Positions 8,858 to 18,086 of a stretch of 34,223 bases of DNA are shown one piece after another (the first letter of the stretch is position 1; each line of letters starts with the position of its first letter). The notes under the pieces were generated by a model. That model had not been told where the DNA came from. It worked only from the letters and a program-made list of their open reading frames with translations, and made no database searches. A program made the position numbers and the translations under genes. Source of the DNA: Candidatus Melainabacteria bacterium (GTDB lineage: Bacteria; Cyanobacteriota; Vampirovibrionia; LMEP-6097). The DNA lies in NCBI GenBank assembly GCA_018695135.1, contig JABHOV010000079.1:1-34223 (forward strand), read 5' to 3'.

Positions 8858-9735
8858 TAACGCTTATAAACATTAACTATCTCAAGCCCCGGCAAAGTAT
8901 CAGCCAAAAGCTCTCTAAGCCTAGCTTCAAGCGCAAAGGCTTGCTCCTTAGTTATCACTGGCAATTCAGTAAACTCAATAAAATCTGGTTTAATATCCTC
9001 TGATTCACCAGGTCCGTAATGATTACCTCGAGTGTCAATCCAATAGTCTCCTGTTGTAGAGACTGGTTTGGCTCTAGTTGGAGTATTGATTTGTAATTTG
9101 TTAATGCCAAGCTCTTTAATCACAGCCGCCATCTCAGCAAGATATTCGTCCTTCTCAAGCCATTTGGGCATGATCATGATTTGCAGCTGTAGAGTCGTGT
9201 CAGCCTGGCAATCTAATGCAAGCATTTTAATCCCACTAACAATAGTCGCTACCGTAACCCCTTCAGCAGGCTGATTGACAGAGCGCAAGACCTCATCATT
9301 CGGCGCATCTAGCTTGAGAGAGATCAAATCAGCGTGCAAAGCTCGCTCTCTGACAATTGGATCGTTGAGCATAGTGGCGTTAGTCAAAATAGAAATAGGG
9401 ACTTGTTTCTTGCGATCAGCATAAAGCTCACGAATCGCATCAATCATCTGGGCGAGGTTCTCTGCTAGTGTAGGTTCTCCAGAACCAGCAAAAGTAATTA
9501 CATCTAGATCTTCATAAACAAATCCACCACCAGCTTCTAGTGCCCGCAAATCCTCAATCACTTGCTCAGTTGGCACATAGACCTTGACCTCAGTTGTGAC
9601 TTGTTGGATCTTGCCTAGCTGACAGTAAGCGCAACTAAAGGAGCAAGTACTCGTCGAGCCAATTGGATCGATACCAAGTGAAGTGCCTGAGCGCCATGAG
9701 CGCACTGGACCGTAGACATAGCTTACTCTTTCCAT
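8857..9735 (-). CDS. radical SAM protein (COG0731/wyosine-like Fe-S oxidoreductase family)
   Basis: YGPVRSWRSGTSLGIDPIGSTSTCSFSCAYCQLG (CxxxCxxC), FAGSGEPTL. Start ATG 9735 overlaps the upstream stop as TAATG. Confidence 0.85.
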   Translation of the reverse strand: MERVSYVYGPVRSWRSGTSLGIDPIGSTSTCSFSCAYCQLGKIQQVTTEVKVYVPTEQVIEDLRALEAGGGFVYEDLDVITFAGSGEPTLAENLAQMIDAIRELYADRKKQVPISILTNATMLNDPIVRERALHADLISLKLDAPNDEVLRSVNQPAEGVTVATIVSGIKMLALDCQADTTLQLQIMIMPKWLEKDEYLAEMAAVIKELGINKLQINTPTRAKPVSTTGDYWIDTRGNHYGPGESEDIKPDFIEFTELPVITKEQAFALEARLRELLADTLPGLEIVNVYKR

Positions 9736-10436
9736 TAAAAACAATTCTCCAAGCTATCCAAACGAATTCTCAATTGCATAATAGTATCCTGTTTCATCTT
9801 CTCTTTGACCCAGGTCTTTTGTTTGTGCTCAACTAGTTCTCCCAAAGCATCAAGTAAATCAAAATCAAAGTTGTTTTCTACAAAGTCGATTGTTTTGCGA
9901 AGATACTCTATCAAATTCAATCCTGTTCTACCTTCTATAATACTTTCAGTAATATCTATTTTGTTTTGCAAAATAAAATAAGCATCGAAAACATCTCTTG
10001 CAGCTGGTACTTTGCGCTCCGTTAATGCCAGTAACTTATTAGCTGCCATATCTTCTAATTGCATAACCAAAATCGGAATCCCCAAAAACAACTTGGGCTT
10101 ATAACTAGAATTAACAGTGCGGTGTGAAACATCAATCTTGAGATGATGTAAACCTTTTTGATAGGACATTGCAATCAAGCCTCCAAAGTGCTTGAGAGCC
10201 TGATCTTTAATCACACCATAGTTTGAACAAATCTCCAACAATGTTTCATGGACCAACAATCCCTTCTCTGGATCAAGTAAATCAAAATCCAGATCTACAG
10301 AAAATCTATTGAGCTTATAAAAAAAATATAGAGCCGTTCCACCTTTGAAACCCAGATGTGGAGCTATTTTGGAATTACTATAAATATCAGTTAGAACTGA
10401 TATCATCATATCTCTATGTTTATTAGTATCTAAGAT
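9735..10436 (-). CDS. AbiEii-type nucleotidyltransferase toxin; ATG start at 10409 or possible non-canonical ATC start at 10436
   Basis: HLGFKGGTALYFFYKLNRFSVDLDFDLLD; GAGGAG SD lies 6 nt upstream of in-frame ATC 10436-10434. Confidence 0.8.
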   Translation of the reverse strand: MLDTNKHRDMMISVLTDIYSNSKIAPHLGFKGGTALYFFYKLNRFSVDLDFDLLDPEKGLLVHETLLEICSNYGVIKDQALKHFGGLIAMSYQKGLHHLKIDVSHRTVNSSYKPKLFLGIPILVMQLEDMAANKLLALTERKVPAARDVFDAYFILQNKIDITESIIEGRTGLNLIEYLRKTIDFVENNFDFDLLDALGELVEHKQKTWVKEKMKQDTIMQLRIRLDSLENCF

Positions 10437-10439
10437 AAA

Positions 10440-11027
10440 TTACTCCTCGTCTTCTTTGTAAATCCGATAATAAGACTCAAGCCGTTGGTTCATTGCCTTT
10501 GATGAATAAATCTCCACCAAATCAAAACATTTATCCCAATCAAGTGGTCTTAAATTATCAAAATAGTACTCTCGATATAAGTATAAAGCATCAAGGAATG
10601 CTCTTTCTTTACTAGCGCGAAAATAGAATTCCTTATCTTCTAAGCCTCTAGGATTCAGCAAAATATCCTTTGAGATCTTCTTGTAGCGATATCCCTGCTT
10701 CTCAACTTCAATGTCACGACTAAGGTATGAACAGAGGTATATGGTTTCATAATACTGAAATATCATCGCTTCTTCTCTCAGCACCGTAATTAAGCTGATA
10801 TAGGAAGGCTTAAATTGCTTAGTAGCAAACTCGTATCTATTGTAATTAAGATCCTTGGCGTATAAGCCTTGTTTAATGCGTATAAGCTTGCCACTCTTGC
10901 AATAGTAAGAAAGCCTTCTGTAGATATTGGCTTTATTATCGTCTCTCCACAATAGTGAGAGTTCGTTTGGAGTAAACACCGTATTTTGAGATTTGAGTAT
11001 CTCGTATATGTAAAAATCTCTATCCAT
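10440..11027 (-). CDS. AbiEi-like antitoxin / winged-helix regulator
   Basis: NIYRRLSYYCKSGKLIRIKQGLYAKD wHTH pattern; directly upstream of the AbiEii-type gene. Confidence 0.75.
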   Translation of the reverse strand: MDRDFYIYEILKSQNTVFTPNELSLLWRDDNKANIYRRLSYYCKSGKLIRIKQGLYAKDLNYNRYEFATKQFKPSYISLITVLREEAMIFQYYETIYLCSYLSRDIEVEKQGYRYKKISKDILLNPRGLEDKEFYFRASKERAFLDALYLYREYYFDNLRPLDWDKCFDLVEIYSSKAMNQRLESYYRIYKEDEE

Positions 11028-11142
11028 GAACTGAATCTAACACTGTATGTGTGTTCCAGTTCTCATTATACCACAATCAAACAAATCCAAGCCCAAAACC
11101 AGCAAAATACTAAGCTTGAGTTCCCCACATCGCCCCAAGATT

Positions 11143-11218
11143 AGCAAATTTTAATATTAAAGTGTCAATATATTTTACAAAAGGGTTGGGAAATCTATAT
11201 TGACATTGGTAACAGTAG
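11143..11218 (+). repeat. direct repeat copy 1 (degenerate promoter region)
   Basis: AGCAAATTTTAATATTAAAGTGTCAATATATTTTACAAAAGGGTTGGGAAATCTATATTGACATTGGTAAC. Confidence 0.85.
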
Positions 11219-11232
11219 AATTCTTAACTGAT

Positions 11233-11342
11233 AGCCGTCATTGCGAGCCCGAAGGGCGCGGCAATCTAATGCAATATCATACTGAAACGAAATGTATTTG
11301 CATTAGGTTGCTTCGTCACTTTGGTCCTTGCAATGACAGCTA
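11233..11342. repeat. REP-like interspersed palindromic repeat, copy A
   Basis: GTCATTGCGAGCCCGAAGGGCGCGGCAATCTAATGCA ... TGCATTAGGTTGCTTCGTC...CTTGCAATGAC. Confidence 0.85.
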
Positions 11343-11369
11343 AGTTGTTTCCATAATTTACGAACATTA

Positions 11370-11446
11370 ACAAATTTTAATACTAAAGTGTAAATATATT
11401 TTACAAAAGGCTTGACAAATCTATATTGACATTGGTACTATAGTAT
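11370..11446 (+). promoter_or_regulatory. direct repeat copy 2 with sigma70-like promoter for the 953-aa ORF
   Basis: ACAAATTTTAATACTAAAGTGTAAATATATTTTACAAAAGG; -35 TTGACA (11412-11417), 18-nt spacer, -10 TACTAT (11436-11441). Confidence 0.7.
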
Positions 11447-11593
11447 CGTAATACAGATTAAGCTTAAGTTAAGAGAAAAAGCGAATCTATATTATGTATC
11501 ATTTATTAGAGATAAGCTCATAATACCTATCAAATATGTATTTAACAGGGCTTTTTATTAAATGAGAGATCAGCAAAAACAAAGGAAAAGCTA

Positions 11594-14455
11594 ATGGCAA
11601 CACCAATAACAGGATTAAATAATCAAAACGTTCTTCAAGATAGAGAAGACGGAGGTTCTACAACATCAAAATCATCTAACGGTGCGGATGCTTTATTGAA
11701 TCTATATGCTGACGGCGGCAAAAGAGAGGGCATGGAAAATGCTCCAAAAACAATTAAAACAATTGGCTCAGTTGAAACTGACGAAGCAAGAGTTCAAGAG
11801 ATTGAAGCCAAATTCAAATCAGCACTTGATGAAGCAATGAGTGCAAGTAACGACAATGGTCTTAAGGTACTTGATGATCCAGATGGACTAGTTGCAAAAA
11901 AACTAGTAGCACTTTCACCCAAAGCAGTTGAGTCATACTCTACATTAATTAGAGAAGCTCAAAAACAACTTGGAGAATTAGGGCATGATGCACCTGTACT
12001 TAAAGACGAAGAAAATCTCAAAAGATTTTTCAACATTGCAAGTATGAATGTTGGTGATGATGAAGATGGTGTCAAACTCAAGGATCAAGCCAGACAAGTC
12101 ATTAGACAAATCAGAGAATACAAAGGTGGCAAAAGTGTAGATCCATCAATCGAAAAACTTCTTTTTGCTAACGATGCAACAGATTTTATTGACCAACTTA
12201 AAAACATGGTTAAATCCGGTGGGCTTAAGGTTTTCTCTAGAGAGAATGATGGAAGCGTTGGGCGCAAAGTAGTTAAGCTTGTCAAAGGTTTTGGAGATCT
12301 GCAAGAACACGCAGCATCAGTATTAATGGCCAAAGTTGATGAATTACTTACTGGTTCGCCAGATAGAGAACTTATTGATAACTTAACCAAAACTGAGGTT
12401 GATGCTTTATTCTCATTAAGACATACTATTGCTAGAGATTTCAATGCAATTAGTAGTAATGAGCTTTCTAAAAAATATGACGGCATAGATCACCTAACTG
12501 GTGCAGAAAAAGAAAATGCTGAAGCAAGCCTCGCTAGAATTGCTGATATTCAAAGAGGAATTGGCGCTCTTTATAACGCCAGAACTAGAAAAGAATATCA
12601 AGATGCTCAAGCAAGCCTTGCAAAAATTCACGTAAGCAACTTTAGCGAAAAATACAAAATTGCTCATGGTGTTGCTAGAGCTGATGATGTGCTTAGACAA
12701 CTTAAGTCAGTTGAGAAGAGTGATATACCACAAACAGTAGTAATCCCAACTTCTTTCCTTTCAGATTCACCTGAAAACAAGATTGCTTTTATTAGAGATA
12801 CTTATAGTAATGCAACCAAGACTCTTAATTTTATTGAAATAGAAAAGCCAGATAGAACTAAAATCACTTCTGATCAAGCACGTACACAAGCACTGGCTTT
12901 AGTTGAAGCCAACAAAGCACAAAACAATGATCACACAGTACAGCTGTCTGATAATACAGTAGTAAAATTATCAACTTTGAGAGCTTTTGTTGATGCAACA
13001 GCAACATCAGCAGAACCAGATGAAAGAGATAAAACAAAATGGGCTGATGATGATTCTTATACTAACCTATTGAATAAAATCCAAGATGGAATATTTGGCA
13101 AAGAAGATAAGGATTATCAAGCGAGAAAGAAAGATGCAGAGGACACACTCAACTCAATCAAAAGTAATTTTAATGCAAATATTTATGAAGAAACTCAAAC
13201 TGCCTCAGAGATATTGGCTGAATTAACTGATGAACAAAATCAAACACTCATAAATAAATTAGAAGATACAACGGCAAGCTTTGGGGCTTGGACTATGGTT
13301 CTATCAAATGAGAACGAAGAAAAAATTGCTCAAATCCGATCATTAGTAACCGATGCTAAGAATGATTTATTACTAGCAGACAACGATATCAAACGTAGAG
13401 AAGATGATGAATACAAAATCCTCTATAGACCACTTGGCAAGAATGCTGAAACAGTGGCTTTCGCTGTAAGAAATGCAGTGATGGATTACTTAGTAAGTGA
13501 AGAGGATAATGAATTTACTCAGCAAGCTCGAAATCTTTTAACAAAAGAGACCAAGGATGCACTTAAAGATGAACAAGTTGCATACTTACAAGCAATGCGT
13601 AATTCAAGTGAGTCATTGATCAAGGAAGGCTATAGTATATATCAAAAAGAAGAAAGCTCAGAATTATTCAATAAATTAGGGATGACTTCTGATCTTGATA
13701 TTAACAAGTTCTACACTGAAGACAATGGTGGCTTAAAATCGATCATCCAAACAATAGATAACTTAGCTGGCATCACAGGGGAAGGCACTAAATCACAACA
13801 TTATTCTGGGTCTTATACATTTAGTTCAACTGAACGAGCTCTACTCACAAGAGACGATAATTTAGAAACAGATCAAGCTACACAAATCAAGTCAAGAGCA
13901 GAGAAATTAGTAATCATAACTACTAAGTTACAAGAACTCGCAAGAACAACTGCTACTCATGATGAATTAACAGCTGCTCTTAAATCAGACACTACTCTCA
14001 GCAACATGTTTAGTAATCTAGTTACTAGCAAAGAGAAGGTTGAACCTATTCTTAAACGCTTAGAGTCAATTGGTGAGCAAGTTAAAGACGAAGAAAAGTC
14101 ACTTAAAGAAACTAGAAAAGAACTAGAAGCTTGGACAGCATCAGGTAATAGCGAAGGTATTTTTGGATATTCAACAGGCAAAAGCTTTTTGACAGGATCA
14201 ATTAAATACTTACAAAATATCGTAAGCAGAATGTTCTCACATGCTAGTGATTCTGTTAAGAAACAACACACAGAAGAACTTGGTAAAAGGATAGAAGGTG
14301 CTGTTAAAGACCTTGATACTACTAATCCTTTTGAAGAAGCAGCAGCAAGTGCTCTAAATCAATTTGCAACAGTTGATAAAGTAGCAACTTACCAAAAAGC
14401 TAGAAATTTAGCTAGAGAGATTGCAGCAACTTCAGACAGTACTGATTCAGTATAA
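11594..14455 (+). CDS. very large hypothetical helical/coiled-coil-rich protein, 953 aa
   Basis: Long ORF with SD AGGAAAAGC, own promoter and intrinsic terminator; no recognised domain, no evident signal peptide or TM segment. Confidence 0.85.
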   Translation: MATPITGLNNQNVLQDREDGGSTTSKSSNGADALLNLYADGGKREGMENAPKTIKTIGSVETDEARVQEIEAKFKSALDEAMSASNDNGLKVLDDPDGLVAKKLVALSPKAVESYSTLIREAQKQLGELGHDAPVLKDEENLKRFFNIASMNVGDDEDGVKLKDQARQVIRQIREYKGGKSVDPSIEKLLFANDATDFIDQLKNMVKSGGLKVFSRENDGSVGRKVVKLVKGFGDLQEHAASVLMAKVDELLTGSPDRELIDNLTKTEVDALFSLRHTIARDFNAISSNELSKKYDGIDHLTGAEKENAEASLARIADIQRGIGALYNARTRKEYQDAQASLAKIHVSNFSEKYKIAHGVARADDVLRQLKSVEKSDIPQTVVIPTSFLSDSPENKIAFIRDTYSNATKTLNFIEIEKPDRTKITSDQARTQALALVEANKAQNNDHTVQLSDNTVVKLSTLRAFVDATATSAEPDERDKTKWADDDSYTNLLNKIQDGIFGKEDKDYQARKKDAEDTLNSIKSNFNANIYEETQTASEILAELTDEQNQTLINKLEDTTASFGAWTMVLSNENEEKIAQIRSLVTDAKNDLLLADNDIKRREDDEYKILYRPLGKNAETVAFAVRNAVMDYLVSEEDNEFTQQARNLLTKETKDALKDEQVAYLQAMRNSSESLIKEGYSIYQKEESSELFNKLGMTSDLDINKFYTEDNGGLKSIIQTIDNLAGITGEGTKSQHYSGSYTFSSTERALLTRDDNLETDQATQIKSRAEKLVIITTKLQELARTTATHDELTAALKSDTTLSNMFSNLVTSKEKVEPILKRLESIGEQVKDEEKSLKETRKELEAWTASGNSEGIFGYSTGKSFLTGSIKYLQNIVSRMFSHASDSVKKQHTEELGKRIEGAVKDLDTTNPFEEAAASALNQFATVDKVATYQKARNLAREIAATSDSTDSV

Positions 14456-14483
14456 TTAAGTAAATAATATAGTTAAATTCATT

Positions 14484-14511
14484 AAAACAGCCCTAAATAG
14501 GGCTGTTTTTG
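14484..14511 (+). terminator. rho-independent terminator
   Basis: AAAACAGCCCtaaataGGGCTGTTTTTG. Confidence 0.9.
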
Positions 14512-14568
14512 TTATTAGGTATTGTCAAATCTCCACTATAATTTGCTTTGTATATGTGAGCTATAAAG

Positions 14569-16791
14569 ATGATACAAATCAGCCCACAACAAATATTCGC
14601 CGGCAGAGCAGCTAACGCTAACAGTGCAGCTATTGATGCTTCAATAATAAATGATCAATTTGATGCAACGAAAACATTGCTTGGACTTGTAGAGCGTCAT
14701 GGTCAAGGTGCCAGAGTAAGCAACAGAAAACCAGAGAATATCGAACTAATTAAAAAAGCATTGAGTAACTTAAGTACTGAATTACTAGAGAAGAAATCAA
14801 CGGCAGGTAGATTAGTTGACACTGGTCTAAGCTATCTGCCAGGAACAAGCACAAGTAGACTAAGAGCAGCAACAAGAGCGAATACTGAATCGTCATTATT
14901 CAATAACCAAGAAGTCTTAACACTAATTACTGCTATGGCTCGAGAAGCTAATAACAGCACAAATCTTCCAATGGATATTCGAGATGAAGCTAGAAAAACT
15001 TTAAATACTTGGTTAAATACAACTCGCCTAGCAGGGTCCGCAATTGAAAAAGATAGCACCGAAATTAAAAGAAGAGAGCAAAGAGCTTATACAGCAACTG
15101 ACGCTGTTAAACAAATCATTACTGGTACCAACCAAACTGAAAGGCTAAGAGGTGCAGCCACAATAATTGAATTAGCAAGCAAAACAGGTAAAAAAGAAAA
15201 CAGCCTTAGCCATTACTTAGATAAAATAGAAGACTCTTTTAGCCCCAATGGTCATATAATTCGAGAGATAGTGGGCAAAGAAGTTAATGACGCAATTGCT
15301 GGACTACCTGACTTGATGAAAAACCCTGACTTGGTTATGAGCGAAGACATTAGTCTAGTACATGATCTTAAGGCTTCAGTATCACAATTAATCCAGCATA
15401 CTGGTAAATCTAATAGAATAACATCTGCTTTTATTGAATTACTTAACACAGACTTCGACACTAAGCACCACAAGCTTGCCTTAGATAAAATACACGAGAT
15501 CATTCAAGATTTTTCTGATCAGCATAGTAAATTCGATAAACTCCATAAAGGTTACATGCAGATTGAAACAGAATTGAACTCTAGCGAAAATGACAACTCA
15601 ACAGTTAGGTATGAATTCATGACCAAGAAGCAATTACAAGAACTTGCTACTGTTCACGGACTCTCTGTTACTGGTCAAACCAGAGCAAGATTAATTACTC
15701 AATTAAAAGCCAGTACTTCAACTAATGCTGCAACCATTTTAGTAACAAGAGACAATATTGATATCGCCAATAGGCTTAAAGTAGATGCGAAGAATAAAAT
15801 GGACCTCATTACCAATAGTTTTAAAAAAGAAACAGACAAACTCAAAAAGGCATTTGTCGAGCTTCCAAGCTTAGCTACTGCGTTTTATGAAATGGTTGGC
15901 CCAAGACTTGGTATGGGCATTACTGGCACTGACGAATATCATGAAATATTTCCAGAACAAAGAAAAACACTTGAAGCAAACATCAAAAATGAGTTTAAGG
16001 AAGAAAAGAAAACGCTGACTGACAAAATTGACAGCCTTGAAGCTCAAAGCAGAACAATAAATACAAAAGCACAAGGTCAAAGAACCAAGCTTTTGTCTTA
16101 TATCAAAGATGATTTGAAACTTAATGAACCAGGAACTACTCAGTCATGGCTTAAAGCATTAGACAGTATTAGAAATGAAAGATCGAATCCTCATTTAGAT
16201 CCTCTTTACGAAAAACTACTTTTAATTAAACAAGACATTGAAAGCAATGGAACTGTTGACGATGACACTCTTGTTAGCACTTCTCATTTATTAATTAGTT
16301 TTGTTCAAGCGGAAAAAGAATTAGATCAATTGGCATCTAAAACTCCTTTATCAACTTTCAAAGCTCATGCTGGCAATATTGATCCAACATCACCAATGTC
16401 TACAACTGACGAATTATATAACGCCTCTATTACTGTCACTAACTTAGAAAGAGAACTCGCTAACTTATCAGCAAAAGCAGAAGACGCACAGACAAGAATA
16501 GATAGAATCAATAAGCCCGAGCAATTAGAGGAAATGGTTAAGTCTGAAATGGAAGCAAAATTCAGTAGCAGAGTAGTTAATTCATATAATGCATTAGTTC
16601 ATATTGGGATAATCACCGAACAGAATCTAGATAAAGTAGTTACAGATCTTGAACAAACAGCAACCTATTACAGAACAAATCAAAGTAATTTTGAAACAGA
16701 GTCAATAGGAGAAGTAATACTTGCTGCCTTTAATTACATTGTCAATTTATTTAAAAACGGATATCAAGGTGCACTCAAAGAAAAAGAATAG
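14569..16791 (+). CDS. large hypothetical helical protein with SAP-like motif, 740 aa
   Basis: Long ORF; MTKKQLQELATVHGLSVTGQTRARLITQLKA fits the SAP consensus. TATAAT at 14537. Confidence 0.8.
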   Translation: MIQISPQQIFAGRAANANSAAIDASIINDQFDATKTLLGLVERHGQGARVSNRKPENIELIKKALSNLSTELLEKKSTAGRLVDTGLSYLPGTSTSRLRAATRANTESSLFNNQEVLTLITAMAREANNSTNLPMDIRDEARKTLNTWLNTTRLAGSAIEKDSTEIKRREQRAYTATDAVKQIITGTNQTERLRGAATIIELASKTGKKENSLSHYLDKIEDSFSPNGHIIREIVGKEVNDAIAGLPDLMKNPDLVMSEDISLVHDLKASVSQLIQHTGKSNRITSAFIELLNTDFDTKHHKLALDKIHEIIQDFSDQHSKFDKLHKGYMQIETELNSSENDNSTVRYEFMTKKQLQELATVHGLSVTGQTRARLITQLKASTSTNAATILVTRDNIDIANRLKVDAKNKMDLITNSFKKETDKLKKAFVELPSLATAFYEMVGPRLGMGITGTDEYHEIFPEQRKTLEANIKNEFKEEKKTLTDKIDSLEAQSRTINTKAQGQRTKLLSYIKDDLKLNEPGTTQSWLKALDSIRNERSNPHLDPLYEKLLLIKQDIESNGTVDDDTLVSTSHLLISFVQAEKELDQLASKTPLSTFKAHAGNIDPTSPMSTTDELYNASITVTNLERELANLSAKAEDAQTRIDRINKPEQLEEMVKSEMEAKFSSRVVNSYNALVHIGIITEQNLDKVVTDLEQTATYYRTNQSNFETESIGEVILAAFNYIVNLFKNGYQGALKEKE

Positions 16792-16809
16792 TAAAATAAG
16801 GAACAACCA

Positions 16810-17199
16810 ATGTCATCAAAATACCAAGCATTATTAAAAACCAAAACCAATATTGCTTTAGCCGAAGCAGAAGACGAGAATGCCAAATTTGCACATCATC
16901 TAATTAAATGCTTAGATAAAGGTTCTGACTGGTTACAAATAGAAACTATTAAGAATCTCAAATACTTTAGCGAATTTGATTTTGTACGTAAATCATTAAT
17001 ATGTAAATATCAAAAAACAGATAGTATTAAAGTAAAACAAGCTATTAAAGATTTACATGATGGTTTATTAAATACATCAGACATTGATCAATTAATTCAG
17101 GATTATTCAGAACCTGAATTAATAGATGATTCAAAGGAAAAATCGCCTGAGCCAATGATTGACTCTCGAGAGCTCCAATTTAGAAAAAATCAATATTAA
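16810..17199 (+). CDS. small hypothetical protein, 129 aa, likely co-transcribed with the 740-aa gene
   Basis: 18-nt spacing from the upstream gene; AAGGA SD. Confidence 0.7.
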   Translation: MSSKYQALLKTKTNIALAEAEDENAKFAHHLIKCLDKGSDWLQIETIKNLKYFSEFDFVRKSLICKYQKTDSIKVKQAIKDLHDGLLNTSDIDQLIQDYSEPELIDDSKEKSPEPMIDSRELQFRKNQY

Positions 17200-17242
17200 T
17201 CAAAATTACACAAATCTAATCTACACCTGCACCAGCCATTGC

Positions 17243-17258
17243 TAAAATAATACACATG
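17243..17258 (+). promoter_or_regulatory. leaderless-type promoter -10 of thyX
   Basis: TTGC-TAAAAT-N7-ATG. Confidence 0.6.
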
Positions 17259-18038
17259 GCGCAAACAACAGACACTACCGAAAACAAATCTAACGAAATA
17301 ACGAAAGACACAAGCAATCCACTCTTTGCTGATCTTGGAGTACTCGGTCACATGGAACTACTTGATGTCATGGGTGATGATTTATCAATCGTCAACGCTG
17401 CTAGAGTTAGTTACCACTCTGAGTCCGATGAGTTTCAGCCGCGAGACAAAAAACTAATCAAGTTCTTAGCCAAGCACAAACACTGGACACCGTTTGAACA
17501 AAACTCCATCAAGTTTAGAGTTAAGTGTCCTATCTATATCGCTCGTCAATGGATGAAGCACAGATGCTGGGTCTTTAATGAGATTTCAGCTCGTTACACA
17601 GTTTTTGACAACACAGTTTATCAGCCAGCTGATTTTCGCGAGCAAGCAGAAATAAACAAACAAGCAAGTGTAGAAGCGCAAGATCTCAACCAGGACCTAG
17701 CTGCCGAGATCTACCATGATGCTTATAGCAAAGCTGTTGAGTCTTACAACAAACTACTCGAGATAGGTGTTTGCCGCGAGCAAGCACGTGGAATTCTTCC
17801 TGTAGGCTCGCACACAGAATTCATTACCACCGTCAACCTACGTAACTACATGCACTGGTACATACTGCGCGCACCAAGCGACGCACAATGGGAAATTCAA
17901 CAATACGCCAAAGCCTCACTAGAATTGGTTAAACAAAGATTCCCTGTTGCAATTGAGTGTTTTGAAGAGCTGAGAGCAGAAGAAGCGCAAGAAGCTATCA
18001 AACTAGCTGAGCTGAAAGCTGCTGCCAAGAATAATTAG
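17256..18038 (+). CDS. thyX: flavin-dependent thymidylate synthase
   Basis: VNAARVSYHS, HWTPFEQNSIKFRVKCPIYIARQWMKHRCWVFNEISARY. Confidence 0.93.
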   Translation: MAQTTDTTENKSNEITKDTSNPLFADLGVLGHMELLDVMGDDLSIVNAARVSYHSESDEFQPRDKKLIKFLAKHKHWTPFEQNSIKFRVKCPIYIARQWMKHRCWVFNEISARYTVFDNTVYQPADFREQAEINKQASVEAQDLNQDLAAEIYHDAYSKAVESYNKLLEIGVCREQARGILPVGSHTEFITTVNLRNYMHWYILRAPSDAQWEIQQYAKASLELVKQRFPVAIECFEELRAEEAQEAIKLAELKAAAKNN

Positions 18039-18086
18039 ACCTGTTGTGAAAACATCGCTTGAGCATAATCAGGACTGACAACTCTA

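Noticed and set aside
11233-11342. REP repeat considered as a CRISPR repeat
   Set aside because: Palindromic dispersed element, no regular spacers, no cas genes.
12085-16080. Several Ser/Leu-rich minus-strand ORFs inside the giant genes
   Set aside because: Shadow ORFs antisense to AT-rich helical coding sequence (S/L/F-rich composition typical of antisense frames).
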